Origin: Linyphia triangularis
Taxonomy: Eukaryota > Arthropoda > Arachnida > Araneae > Linyphiidae
Assembly: GCA_963978545.1 (NCBI GenBank)
Contig: OZ021730.1
Location: 2,026,201 to 2,090,200 of the forward strand
Reading direction: 5' to 3'
Length of the DNA stretch: 64,000 nucleotides
The notes beneath the pieces are model-generated. The model saw only the letters and a list, made by a program, of their open reading frames with translations. It did no database searches and had not been told where the DNA came from. The translations under genes and the position numbers were made by a program. Positions 46,500 through 59,276 of the stretch are shown in pieces; the stretch's first letter is position 1, and each line of letters starts with the position of its first letter.

Positions 46500-48590
46500 A
46501 AACCCTAAAATGCATATTGATGCCAATTGTCTACTTACCTATAAACCTCATCAAAAGTTGCTACATAAAGAGACATATCTCTTTATGTAGTAACACAGTT
46601 ATTATTATTTTATCAAAACTATTTCATTGTTACCGAACGCGACTTTGGCATTTTATTTCTTTATGTGACAATTTTTATTGTTGGGGGCGCTGTTGGCTGA
46701 GAACAATTTAATTTCGGTGGTTGTTACGAAGTACGATAATTTGTATAAAAAGTAATAAAAACCACCGGAAAAATTATCTACCGATAGCAAACAAAGTAAG
46801 AGTAACGAATAATATTTATATATTTGCATACGCTGATAAAATTATGCAAGAAAAATGCAGCTTCTTTTTATGATATAAAAATACAGAATTAGCAGGAAAA
46901 AAAGTTTGTCACTTTAGAGGGCGGTAGAATGGGTTCTATTGTTCCAAATGAAATAAAATTTGAGCTGCAGATAATTCAAACGATGCGCCTCACATTCGTA
47001 AAATAAAAATAAATAAAAATTTAGTACCAAAATTCACCAATAGATGGCGCTGTAATATACATAAAACATTTATTATGCTTTATACATGTTAAATAATATA
47101 TATATAATATATAAGAGGTGCATTAAAACTGCTCAATATGTCCCCCTTCATGGTGAGCATCGTGCTTAAAATGAAAACTATATTTTTCATCTTCGACCGG
47201 AGTGAGTCCGCTGTTATATCCAGAATATGACGACGAATGCTGTTCTTCAGATGTGACACAGATGCAGGTCTTTTATTGTAGATATTGACGGTAAGTTGGT
47301 TTATTAGTATTCCGTAAAAGCTACCTTTTAGCGACAGTTATAGCCCCAAAATTTGATAGAATGCATTGTCCTCTATCAAAAGTCAAATAACAATTTAGAT
47401 TTTAGTTTTCAATGTAATAGTGCTATTATCTATCTAAGAAATATAGTATCAAAGTTTTTACATGACTTTTAAAGAAATCGTTATGGTTTGGGTTTAATTC
47501 AAAAGTATTTTAACTGTAATTTGAAGGGGGAGACAAATCATATTTTTAAACAAATTTTCAAACTTTGTTAAACTGTATGTCGCATGTAAGATAGTAATTT
47601 TTTATAATTATGTTAGGAAAATCATGTATGTCAAAAAAAAAATTACTAACGAGTTAGTAAAATTATTATTGTTACTTAAATAAGTAACGTCAGTGATTTT
47701 AACATTGTCGTGTAATAAGATTGATGAAGCTCTGGAACTTACTGGGGGAAAATGATATTATAAAGTTATGTAAGGCAGTAATATTTGTATTTAATTTTTT
47801 TAAATATGGAGAAGAAATACATTTTTGAATCAAATAAAGATGATTTTAAATTTTTATTAAGGTGTAGTGGGTTCAAAAATTACATATTTTAAACGTACGT
47901 AGCATCGTACAAACGTACATAGCATACGTAACGTCATTTCATGAGTGAAATGCCGCCAATCCTTACAGCACAGGTCTTAGCGTTGCAACCCTAACGAAAC
48001 TCCCTGGGCAATTTGAAAGTTCTTGCACCTGCGCACTGGCAATTTTACTTCTCTTTGTCATCACCATTTTTATAGCCCCTCTGCGCAGCAGTAGGGAATT
48101 AACATGGAAACTTATAGAAGTCATATACTTAAGAAGTCGAGGATTACAAATTCAAGTGTAAACTGGATCAGATTGGATGTTGAAATTTTTTTGAAAGAAA
48201 TAGGTTTTAATACTTAAAGTCCTCCATTGAGTTAATAGCTAAAAATCTTCCTAAGAACTGTTTCAGAACCTAATGCCTGATCAGAGCCGTTTAATTCCTT
48301 ATGTCCACACCCAATTGCGGCAATTGTATCTTTTGTCGGCGTATAGTAACACTATTTTATAAAATAGAATCTGCATCTTGTCTTTTTTTAAATAATTTTT
48401 CTTTAAAATTGTCAGGAAAAATAAAGATTTATTATTACAAGTTCAACTGCTAATCGTAATATATTGTTTTTCAAATATCTTACTATTCCCGTACAACTAG
48501 CTTGGATAAAAGTAGTAAAGTATGCTTGTAAATGGGGTCTATATGTAATATTCACGACTTGCTCATTGGAGTTATATGCAGTCGTTTTAA
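46500..48590. repeat. Diverged array unit D, left part
   Basis: This is colinear with about 313-2375 of copy A at clearly lower identity. It includes the CTCATCAAAAGTTGCTACAT block, the GGGCGCTG block and the mariner-like relic. It begins exactly where the gypsy LTR ends (GACA at 46499) and stops where the Jockey LINE 3' end begins. It shows that the array continues rightward as an older copy. Confidence 0.75.
47123..47285 (-). pseudogene. Mariner-like transposase relic, copy D
   Basis: This is a diverged copy. The minus strand reads RPASVSHLKNSIRRHILDIT without the stop seen in copy A, then shifts frame before the terminal GGHIEQF. It is the best-preserved N-side of this relic in the window. 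Confidence 0.45.
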
Positions 48591-49062
48591 GCTTAAATAA
48601 ATTTATTTTTCTGGGTGATGGCCCGAAGGCACTATACCCATTCAAAACTGGTTGGGGTTACAATTGAATGGTTACAAATCTTGAGAGTAGAAGACAAAAA
48701 TAAACTTAATAGGACGAACAAACGGGGCCAAAGGCAGTAACGAAAACTTAACAACTAAAACTTAACAAGTAACAACTGGGACCATAGGAAGATCTTGGGG
48801 TTACAATGAGTTCAGTGATGTCACAACTGATGAACACAGATAGGATTGGGATGAGTACGATAATACAATTGGTGAGAAAAATTTAAAACTTAACAACTAA
48901 CAATTGGGGCCGTGAGGCAGGTCTAGGATATATGGGTGAGTATAATATTTCACAATTGATAAAACAGAAAAATCTTGGTTAAACAGAGTACGGTGATAAA
49001 TTTGGTTAGAAATAGATGTGATTAAATACAGATGATTAGGCACAGGTGAATTGATGAGGACT

Positions 49063-51759
49063 TCATTTGATAAAGGCATTTGAGATGATGGCATCTGAGG
49101 ACATGAGGGCGGCGAAGGGACGGATGAGGGCATCTTCAGGGAGGACTTGGTATCTCAGGGAGTCATGGATGATGGAGTTTGGGGTGGACGCTTTCTTGTA
49201 GAATGGAATGCTAAGTCTGAAGAGGTGATGATGGATGAGGTCAATCTTGAGATCAGTGTGGATGCGGGAGTTCCTGACAAAGATCGAGGCATTGACCATT
49301 TGTCTGAGGGTCTTATTCAGGAATCTCTGTAACTTGGTGATGTCTGACTTGGAGACAGTGATCCAGGCTGGAGCTGCATAAGTGAGGACTGGTCTAACTG
49401 TGCTTTCGTAAAGCCTCTTTTTAAGGTGAAGAGGTAGAGTAGAGTGCTTTCCAAGTAGAGGCCAAAGTTTTGCCCTGATGGCACTGGCTTTGCGAATGGC
49501 ATCTTTGGTGTTATGGCTCCAAGTCAGTTTTTGATTTAAGGTGATGCCAAGGTACTTTGCTGTTTTGACAATTGGTATATTGTGTTGGAAAAGAGAAACA
49601 GAGACTTCCAGAACTTTTAGATGATGTTTGGCCCTAACTGGGAGGATTTGGGACTTCCCAGCATTGATCTGTACCTTCCACTTTTCACACCATTCTTCAA
49701 TTGCAGGGATCTTGGTGTTCAGTTTGTTCACAGCATTCTGGATGTTGAGAGATTTGGTGATGATAGCTGTATCATCAGCGTAGAATGCTGTGAGACAGTA
49801 AGGATCGTCTTGGAAGGTGGGAAAATCGGACGTGTAGAAGAGGTACAGAATGGGGCCAAGGATGCTTCCCTGAGGAACTCCCGCTTCGATGTCTCTGGAG
49901 CTTGAGGTTGAAGTGCCGAACTTGACTCTGAAGGATCTCTGGTCTAGGTAGGACCAGAGCAATTTGATAAGGCTATGAGGGAGGTTGAGGGTGATGAGCT
50001 CCTGGTGGAAAACTCGGTCGAATGCTTTGGCAACATCAAGCATGAGGATGGCCGAGCTCTCATTTTTGTGAAGAGCATCTCCAACGAATTCCAGAATCCG
50101 GACAAGTTGAGTTGTTGTAGAGCGCCCTGTCATGAAACCATGTTGCACTCTGGGGATATGGTGAAGAAAATCCTTCAGTCTGTGATAGATGACTCGTTCA
50201 AAGACTTTGGCAAGTCCAGGGAGCAGGCTGATTGGTCGGTAGCTGGAGGTCATGACAGGGTCTTTGCCGGGCTTCTGGATAACAATGATAAGAGCCTCTT
50301 TCCAGACATCAGGGAAGTAATTGGTAACAAGGCAACTATTAAAGATGGCAGTCAGAGAGTTGATAGAAGTTTCAGGGAGGCTCTTAATCATGTGGTTGGA
50401 GATCTTGTCGATACCAGGGGCTTTTCGGGGCTTGAGTTTCTTGATGATGGCGGACACTTCATCTGGAGTAGTGGGGTCAAGGGAGCTAAGGCCCGACTGA
50501 CTCCTATTCCATTTCTATACAGTTTTGAGGATGTGATCTTCAAAATCCTCATCACAAGGATCATCATTCTCGCGGAATTGAAGTTCAAAGGAGTCAGCAA
50601 AGGCCTCAGCTTTCTCATCTTCAGTATAGACCAGTCCAGACTCTCCATGGATGGGATGGTCTAATGGCTTGTTAGTTTTGAGGGACTTGGCAAGTTTCCA
50701 GATGGAGTTGTCCGCTAGGTTAAGGGAATCAATCTTTTCCTGCCATCGCTTATTACGGTTATCCTTGGTCAGCTGCTTGATCTCTCTACCAAGGGCAATG
50801 ACATGTGACTTGATTCTGGGATCCTGCAGTCTGTGCCACCTTTTGCGAAGATAATTACGATATTGAATGAGTTGACGTATATGGGTAGGCAGTCTCATGT
50901 AGTTAACTTTGTAGGGTTTGTAGTAGGTGGCAGAGTTGTGAGCAGTATTAATGTCGTTGATGAAGGTGTTGATGTTATCATCAATGGAAACAGAGGATGG
51001 GTTCACAATTTGGTTGTGGTGGGTAGTAAGGTGGTTGGAATGCAGGTCCCAGTCTGTTCGAGAGATCAAGTGTGGCTCCTTGGTGATGTGACAGCCAATG
51101 GAAGCATTGACAGGAAGGTGGTCAGAGTCAAGTTCGTTGACGACTTCGGTGGCAATGTTGAGGTTGGTGTTGGTGATGAATATGTCGAGAATATCTGGTC
51201 GAACTCCTTGATGATGGTAGTAGGTGGGCTGATCTGGGGCAAACACACGAAGATCTTGGGAACTGAGTTGTTCACCAAGAATTTTTCCACTTGTGTTGGT
51301 GGTGCGGCAGCCCCAGTGGAAATTCTTAGCATTGAAGTCACCTCCAGCAATGGTGGGTTTGTCAGTTGGCAATAAAAATTTAATGATATCTGCAGTAAGT
51401 TTATTATGGGGAGGGTTGTACACTGCAGATATATGGGTGATTTTTCCTCTAACTTCGAGCATGATGTTGATTTCTTCAATGTTGTCGCCGTTATGAGATC
51501 TGTAGAAAGACGTTTGAAGGGAATTTTTGGCAAAGATAGCCGTGCCACCTCCTCTGTGGTGAAGCCTGTCAGTTCTGTAAGTTTTGTAATTGGGGACTTT
51601 CAAGGAGTGACACGGCTTTGCGTGTGTTTCAGACACAAGGCAAATGTCAACATCATGCTCGACGAGGAAATTTTTCAATTCATCAATTTTATTAATAAGA
51701 CTGTTGGCATTCCAAGTGACGATAGTGAGTGGATTAAAGGATTTAGTTGAACTAAACAT
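49063..51759 (-). pseudogene. Jockey ORF2: endonuclease and reverse transcriptase, one stop
   Basis: 899 codons in one frame from ATG to the final stop, with a single premature TAG at 50515-50517. The N-terminal apurinic-type endonuclease has WNAN (16-19), SETH (43-46), GGDFNAK (139-145) and SDHLPV (212-217). The reverse transcriptase has RKAPGIDKI (codons about 445-453), PGKDP, YRPISLL, GFMTGRSTT, MLDVAKAFDRV, PQGSILGP and the catalytic YADD (about 660-663). The length fits Jockey proteins, which nick target DNA and prime reverse transcription. Apart from the stop, everything expected is present, so inactivation looks recent. Confidence 0.85.
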
Positions 51760-51909
51760 GATTGGCTTTGAAGGTTGCTGGAGGAGAATTAGTTAAAGAG
51801 CTATTGTAGTTGGCTAGGAGCTCGACCAGAGATGAGGATTTAGCCCAGTTGATGAGGGTTGAAAATTCGCTGATGATGGCCTTTGCTTCACAAATAGTGG
51901 ACTGCAAGG

Positions 51910-54173
51910 TTAGGATATCCTCTCTGGTGCAAATGGGTTCAAAAGGTGGAGAGGAGTTGATGACTGGAGTAATGGCACAGTTAAGACAGGAGTAGGTGGG
52001 ATGGCGCTTGCTGCAGTGTTGGCTCTGGTTGTCCAGTAATTAGTGGGTGTGGGAAGACTTGAATTGGTGAATACTCGAGAGGAGTGAGTTGTGTTTGGTA
52101 GGGGCGGAAAGTAGACTTGTTCTTGAGGAAAAACAGGGCGCTGCCGTTCAGGATTATTAGGAGGGTTGGGTCTAGCACTGCATTTGGTAAAGTTCTCTGG
52201 GTGGGCTCCCCTGCAGTTAATGCAGGTGGCATCTGTGTCTCTGGATTTAGTACAAGTGTTGCTGAGATGAGGCCCTGCACACTTCACACACTTGGGGGCT
52301 CTGTGGCAGCTGGCTTGGACATGGTTGAATTGTTGACATCGGAAACATTGCGTAACACCTCCGCGCCCTTTGTATGATTCCACTTTAATTTTAAGGTTTA
52401 AAAGATCTTTAAGATTATGGATGTTGCGATTGTGTTCAGCGCGTGGAAGTTGAATCAGAAATAAAGGCATGGGTGTGGAAAGACCATCTCTACGCCTTTT
52501 GAGCTGTGTGACGCTGATAGGAGTGTACCCTTTTTGTATAATATCATCCGTAAGATCTTGGAGGTTTGTGTCAACAGGCAGCGCCCTGATGACAACTTTG
52601 AGGGTTTTTTGGTCATCAGTAAGGTAGGAATAATATTCTATTTCAAGGCTGTCAAGAAGCCTTGCGATGTTTTTATACTGCAGGTCATTTGCAGCTGTGA
52701 TCTTGAAGGCAGGTCCCTTTTGGTATGTGATAGATTGTCCCTGATATCCCACAAAGTGGTGATCTCTAAGGATCTTATTTATTAGTGTCCAAGATTGTTT
52801 TTGATCTGTAATGTAGATGAGGGTACGGCAGGCTTTAGTAATGGGCAAATGAAAACCATCTCCATCAGGGGCGCTATTGGTGTTAAAGTTACTGAGATCA
52901 GCAGAGGTAGAGGGGATAACATCTGTCACCAAGTTGTCAGGTTCCGTAATTACTGTGGCAGGAACTGTCGCCGAGTTGACAGAGTCTGTGCCTTGACTGG
53001 CAGGGGTTGTCGCCATCTTGACAATTCCTGTTTCTTTGCAGGCAGGAGCCGCCGCCCTCTTGACGGTTCCTGTTTCTTTTATTTGGTAAGAATTGGTTTT
53101 GACATGTTTTTTAGATATTGGAACATGCTTATAAGTAAAGGCTGGATAGGTATTAGTATCATTATTCATGTTAGTAATCAAAATATCACTATCTTGGATG
53201 TTCAGAGAAGGTGCACCAGTTTTGGTGTTATATATCATTTTATCAGTAGATGTACCGGGATGAAAGTTTAAAGTGTCCTTTTTCGGGTTTATTGGATCGT
53301 TTTTTATCAATTTCGCAGGTTTAATTTCAGTAGAAATAGTCCTGCTTAAATCCTGCTTAAACGGAGTCATAACAGTTGGATCAGCAGTAGATGAGAAGTT
53401 TCCATCATGGGGGGAGGAGCTAACCTGAGCTTGTTTCTGATTGGCTGTTGCCAATGCAGAGGTCTTCTCTTTGCTAGGGTTAGGATCACTGGAATTATAG
53501 TTTGATTCATCGATGAGAGATGGCGCCACCAATCCAGTGTTGGAGATGTTGTTATCGATCGTGTTGTTGTTGTTGTTTTATTGCGCAAAAGCAACACAAG
53601 GGCCATGCTGCTGTTATCGATCGTGAAGTGGGAGCATTTAGATTTATGGGATCTAGTTTGAATATAATCACATTTACAATTTGTATGTTCATTTGAGGAT
53701 GTAGAAATGATTAATTTCTTGTATTTAATGGGGCTCACTAAAGGATGCCTTTCATTCTAGATAGTTTTGGGTGTAGTAATGTTCGTCTCTTCCTGATCAA
53801 AGATGGAGGAGTCCGTGTCAGCTATTGAATGAATAGAGCTGTCACTGTCAGTATTTAAATTGTCAGGAGTGGTACATTGTGTGTCTCGATTAAGGGAGAA
53901 ATTGTCTTTCAAATTTTGTAGTTCACTCAGACCATTATTGATGATGTCATGTGCATTTGTGTCCTTAATGGTTACAACATTAGAAACATTTAGTAGAATG
54001 GTGATGGTTGAGGAAAATAAGAGTTCTATTTTGTTCTCAAACTTGGTCATCAGATGATTTAGTTGATTTAGTTTCAGGTCCATGGTTGTAGTCATTGACC
54101 TGAAATAAGAAAGAAAAAGGGGGGAAGGGGAACCTGAGATAGAGTTGAGGGACCAGGTTAGATAGGAATCCAA
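51910..54173 (-). pseudogene. Jockey ORF1 (Gag-like), one stop and one insertion
   Basis: Three stretches belong to one original frame. 54173-53757 is rich in Asn, Leu and Ser with a possible coiled-coil start and ends at TAG (53757-53759). 53756-53626 continues in the same frame. The downstream part is shifted by a 62-bp gain at 53550-53611 and runs from about 53549 to 51910. Subtracting 62 bp makes the whole span 734 codons including the terminator. The downstream part holds the domain before zinc knuckles (VVIRALPVDT) and CCHC knuckles beginning CFRCQQFNH, CVKCAGPH and CINCRGAH. ORF2 starts 151 nt after its end. Confidence 0.8.
53564..53611 (-). mobile_element. 48-bp SINE tail inserted in Jockey ORF1
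   Basis: It is flanked by the 14-bp duplication TGTTATCGATCGTG (53550-53563 and 53612-53625). On the minus strand it reads ATGGCCCTTGTGTTGCTTTT, then GCGCAATAAAACAACAACAA, so it ends in an AAC-repeat tail. The CCCTTGTGTTGCT core matches the tail domain of the SINE at 41692-41871. It is a strongly 5'-truncated retroposed copy. Confidence 0.8.
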
Positions 54174-54598
54174 GTAGTCCTCCTTACAAAGGAAATAGTC
54201 GGATGATAGGGCCTGTCCTAGACAACGAACGAAGCCGCATCTTTGGGGCCAACACCTTTATCGGATACCGTGGAATTTAAAATGAGGAGGGGTGAATTCA
54301 GCTGGACGATCCAGATCAGTCCGGGCAGGATCCGGGATCAGCAGAAAGATGATTGTTGATGCTCAGCAGATGAGATGGTGAAAAGTTAAAACGATGATAA
54401 AAATTTAAATAATCTCCCGAAATTAAAAATAATCAGGAGGGATGATGTAGAATGATGATTACAATCATTGCATAGTATAAAAATTTCATGGAAATAAAAC
54501 TTTCCGGTTGATTCAAGAAGATTATGACGAGCGATCTGGACGTAGTTGCGTCCTGCTCTGATTATCCGACTAAATTGAAAACCTTTTACGATTCATTC

Positions 54599-57500
54599 TA
54601 GGGATGGGAAATAAAAGAACAGTCTGCTATTTTGAGCCTGTTCCTTAAAAAGAGCAGGAACATTCTGTTCTTTGATCACATCAAAACCCTGTTCCTTAAC
54701 ATTCTTAGGCGAAATCCTTCCCGCTCCGATCCTATGCGTCACACCTCTGACGTCACACTTGAGGAAGAAGGTTTCGTTTTCCCCTCTCCCACCTCACACA
54801 CATTCCTTATCCATGATCTCTCTCCTAACAGCAGGGCTGCGTTGCGCAGGCGCAGAGTAGATGAACAACATCGATATGGAGTACTATCGATGAGCAGGTT
54901 TGTTTCAAAGAGCCAGTTCTTTTCAACCAGCTCTGTTCAGAACAGTTGAGCTGAGTTGCTCTTTCCGAACGGCTCAGTTTGAACTGCTCCGTAAAGAGCT
55001 AGTTCATTTGAACTATTCCCGTTCACTTATTCTCTGCTCATTCCCGCTCTGTGTCGGAACGGGAGCTTCTACAGAACTGGTTCCGTGTTTCTCGGATATG
55101 CTGTTGATTTCATTATTAGGACTGTGTTGAAATGCTCGCGGGGAGGGGGAGGGGGGAGGGAGATCTTTTCAATTAATGTCAGCAGATATTAATGCTTATA
55201 TGTTTTATTATTATTATTATTTTGAGTATAAAAAAATAATAATAAGGAAATTATTTTATTTCTCTTTCTATATTCAAACTATCAATGCATTGGAATGAAA
55301 CCGCGTTTTTCTTTTATTATAATGTGTTACAAGTGTGTTTTTAAATTAAGTAAACTTAATTTTTTTTTAATTTGGAAAAAGGAAACATAATTTATGGTAA
55401 CAAAACGTTGTGGAATTATTATTTTTATTATTATTTTTTTTTTTAATGTATTAGGTCTATGTTACATTGGTCCGGTAAATCCCATCCAGCAAATAAAAAA
55501 AAACATTTAGTTTTTTTTTTCTTTTTTAATTTTACCTTGATTTAAATTGAAATTATTATAATTTTTTTCACTATATTTGTGTGTAACAAATAAAAGCTGG
55601 TTTTGAAAGAATTAAAAAAATAAATTTGCGGAGTTTATAATAAATTTGTTAAGAACATGTTCTTTCACAGAATTCTCGCCATGTGAGGAATTGTAAACAG
55701 TTTTACTTTTTTTATTTACACAATATACACAATGCATAATAGGAATACATAATTGAAAATATCGAATTCTACAAATTCGGTATTTTCTATTATGAATTCA
55801 TGCATATTCGGTTTTTTGTATTGTGTATTTTATAAATTCAGTATTTTATTTTGTCTAGAATAACCCTACTGGATCTTAAGCCTCTTCTTGGTCTTCCAAT
55901 TTGTATTAATTAAGAAAGAAGAGAAATGTCGTTTTTGTTTAATGCAATTCCAAAGGTTGCTTGTCATATTTTTAAGGTGCTAGGTTCGAATCCTTAGCAG
56001 ACTGAGTTGTTCGTTGACATTTTGAAATCCACTGTAATGAAGGTTGTATTTTTTATATAATGTGTAATAAAACTAGTGTGTTCCATATATTGTAAATCTA
56101 TTGTGAAATATTATTTTGGTAAAAGGAACTAGGCTATCTCTAACATTTTTGTTTCAAATTAATCTCTTCTACACTACATTATCACTGTGGGAATCTTTCA
56201 CAAATTACTCATCCTCTATCGCCCCACCGGGCCAATGTAATTTCTACTATCCAGAAACGAGTAGACACGACAGTGATAGTAACAAATTATCTCTCACTAG
56301 TTTTGAAGTTTTTTTTTTTTCTACCTCAGTTTAATAAGTGTTCTATAGAAAGATAGTTGTAATACTATAAGAATTTTGTTTTCAGAAACGTGTATGCTCA
56401 AAAATAATTTAAATTTTTGAGTTACTTATTTAAAGTTGTAACTTTCTAGAAATTAAAAAAAAAAAAACTAAAACGTTGTTCAAATGGCGCCGATTAAATA
56501 CTTGTTTTTAGCATAGTTTACCATTAAAATGAAAACTAGGGGTGTGGAACATCGCACAACTTTCAATTACATACTGACGTGGAATTGTATCATTTACAGC
56601 TTTTATATATTATCCTTTTTTATAAGTGAAACAGATGGGAGAAGAAAAAACGATCGTTGATGAGGTATACTCAAGGAAAGAGAACTTTTGTTGAAGGCAT
56701 TCGTTTTTCAACTTTTTACGCCATTTAAGTATTTTTATGGGAATTTCGAAGGTGGGTATATCTAGAACACCTTAAGAGGCATTTCCACAGTGATTTTGAT
56801 GAAAATCGTTAGAGCCGTTTTTTTAAGCAATAATTGAAAAACATGATTTTTTCAATGGCAGTTACCTTGTGCGCATGCGTGATTTTGACGAAAACCTAAA
56901 TGGTACCCATGGTCACCACATACCCGCATACTCAATTTGAATACCGTAGGTCAACTTTTTCGGGAGTTATGCTGACCACAGACAGATATTTTTTCTATAC
57001 CACTTTTTTGAAAGCTGGATGTTTCAAAACGCGGAGAAGTGCAAAAACAAAATCGATTTTTAATGACCGAATGCTATACTTTCATTACCCTATGTATACA
57101 AATGGGTAATTCAAATGTTTATCCAGGGGAAGGGATACGGGATATATCCCTTACCGAAATTTTTAGGTTTGCCATTAAAACACAAAAATCAATTGATATT
57201 TTGTTTAAAATATTAAATTTATTTAAAACTAGCTGAATACCCGTGCTTCGCTACGAAATTTTAACATGTGCAATATTTCAGCTAGCTGTGAGGCCTCGCG
57301 TTGCTGAAATCTGTCATTCGTGTATAGGACACAGTTTTTGGCGCTTCACTCGTAGAAAGGTTCATCGCTACGCAAAATCGAGCTCGCTTCGTTCGCTGAA
57401 TAGTTCACTGACGCATAAACACGGGCTTACTTCACTCGTTGAAAGGTTCATTGCTATGCAAGCATAGGCTCGCTTCTCTCGCTGAAAGATTCATTGCTGC

Positions 57501-59276
57501 GTAAGCATATGCTCACTTCACTCACTAAAATCTAATTGCTACGTAAAGCCTTAATATTGGAAGCCTCTCTCCCTTGTAGAGAAAAAAAATTCCCCTTTAA
57601 AACAATAAAACAACACCCCTTTAAGATTATTTTAACATGTGTTTGTGGAAAGCAAAATTAGAGGCCAAAACTACTTATGTTGAAACTTTCAGAGCTCTAT
57701 GCCTATTCGAAGTCGCTTTTTGTGAAAAAATTTATTAAAAAACAAATTAAAATTTTAATATTCTTTTTGTCAGTCCAATTAGAAAGCCAAAACTACTTGC
57801 GTTGAAAATTTCAGAAATGTAGCCCTGTTTGAAAACGTTTTGTATAATATATATATTAATTAAAAAAATTAATTAAAAAGAAACTGAATAAAAATTTAAA
57901 ATTCTGTTTTTCAAAAATCCAATAGAAGGCCACAAGTATTTATATTAAAAATTTAAAAGCTGTAGTCCTATTTGAAATCATTTCGTAATATATATATTAA
58001 TTAATTAAACAAATTAATTAATAACGAACTAAATAAAAATTTAAAATTCTGTTTTTCTGAAATCCAATTAGAAGGTCAAAACTACTTATGTTGAAAATTT
58101 TAGAGCTGTAGCCCTTTTAGAAATCATTTTGTAAAATATTAATTAATTAATTAATTAAAAAGAAACTAAATAAAAATTTAAAATTCTGTTTTTCAAAAGT
58201 CCAATTAGAAGGCAAAAAACTACTTATGTTGAAAATATCAGAGCTGTATCTCTATTTGAAATCACTTTGTAAAAAAAAAAGATCAATTAAAAAAGAATTA
58301 ATTAAAATTGTAACATTCTCTTTGACAAATATGTACAATTAGAAGGCCAAAACTTTTTATGCTGAAATTTTCAAAGCTATACTAATATTTTAAGTAGGTT
58401 TCTATATATAAACAGACAGACAGACACACAGCTTATTTTATTATTATAGTTTTTTTTTTAATGTCTAAGGATACAAAAAAATATATATTATCTTGATTAC
58501 TAAATACATGCGGCATTGATAAAGAAGATTGTATGATTTATTGACATGATTTCATATCTTCTCCCGAATTTTTTTTTTTTTTTGTTTTTTGCTACGCCCT
58601 TTGGGGTAAATGAAAGTAAAAAAATAAAAATAATAATTTCTTGTGTGTCGGAAAAAAATTATACAAAATTCACCATCGTTTATGATTTTGTATACCTCCA
58701 TTAATTTCTAATTTAGAGTTCTAATTCATTTATTCATTCCTTTTAATAAATTATATACCAAAATGCAACAATATTTATTTGTATTTGTCCATTGAGGTTT
58801 TGAACTTTCTGTGAGTCCCATTGTTTTGGAAACTTTAGATATTAAAAACTCCATTAATTTAAAATTCCTACATTATAAATGCAAATATTCAAACTAAAAT
58901 TATATGTAAAGCTTATAATTTAAGGAGTGCGACTGTCACAATCATATTTTCGAAAATATAAAAAAGTCTCTTCTAATTTGTATGTGTTATTCTGACGCAG
59001 TCATTGGAAAACCACACAAAAACGTAGTAACTTTTCCTCTCATTCTTTAAAACGCCACGTTAACAGTGTGAAGTGGGGGGAAAGATTCGTCCTTGACCCT
59101 AGTGACCTATCCCAGAGACCTACCGAAGATAGCACTTCTTCCCAAGGGCTATGATTTCGGCAATTGGAAAAAAAGAACTAGTTCTTCAAAAGAACGGGTT
59201 AATGAGTAGCTCATTTTAAAAGAACGGGAGCAGAGAACACCTGTTCAGTAAAAAGAACGTAAATATCACATCTCTA
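54599..59276. mobile_element. Large hAT-like element (4678 bp, includes a nested Helitron)
   Basis: The ends are TAGGGATGGG and, inverted, TAGAGATGTG, with an 8-bp duplication ATTCATTC on both sides (54591-54598 and 59277-59284). Both terminal regions are crowded with AGAAC/GTTCT words (54615-55085 and 59165-59265), which may be transposase-binding sites. No transposase is recognised. 55140-57228 and 58451-59160 are AT-rich without a gene I can support; an imperfect palindrome lies at about 55710-55850. Confidence 0.7.
57229..58450 (-). mobile_element. Short Helitron (1222 bp), nested
   Basis: On the minus strand it starts at about 58450 with (T>A)CTATAATAATAAAATAAGC, continues with the repeated ACTTTTGAAAAACA/TCTGAAATTTTCAA-type words of the family, and ends CGTAGCGAAGCACGGGTATT, CAGCTAG, then T. 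It is the same family as 33838-37932 but lacks the BEL/Pao insertion, showing the uninterrupted TTATGCGTCAGTGAAC site. Confidence 0.75.

Larger units (their letters stand above)
48591..54590 (-). mobile_element. Jockey-clade LINE, nearly full length
   Basis: On the minus strand it has a 5' leader (54590-54174), ORF1 (54173-51910), ORF2 (51759-49063) and a 3' region with short direct repeats of AACTTAACAACTAACAA. It ends near 48591 with GGGCCATCACCCAGAAAAAT and an A-rich tail. Homology to array unit D stops at 48590. The 5' end is not exactly fixed because the large hAT-like element abuts it. Only three clear lesions are seen: one stop in each ORF and a 62-bp insertion in ORF1. Confidence 0.8.

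Noticed and set aside
49975..50664. 229-codon open frame and several shorter ones on the plus strand across 49.6-53.3 kb
   Set aside because: All are antisense to the Jockey ORF1 and ORF2, which have clear conserved motifs on the minus strand.
55975..56000. GGTTCGAATCC resembling a B box or T-arm
   Set aside because: No A box, anticodon arm or acceptor stem can be built upstream; it is probably chance or an old SINE scrap.
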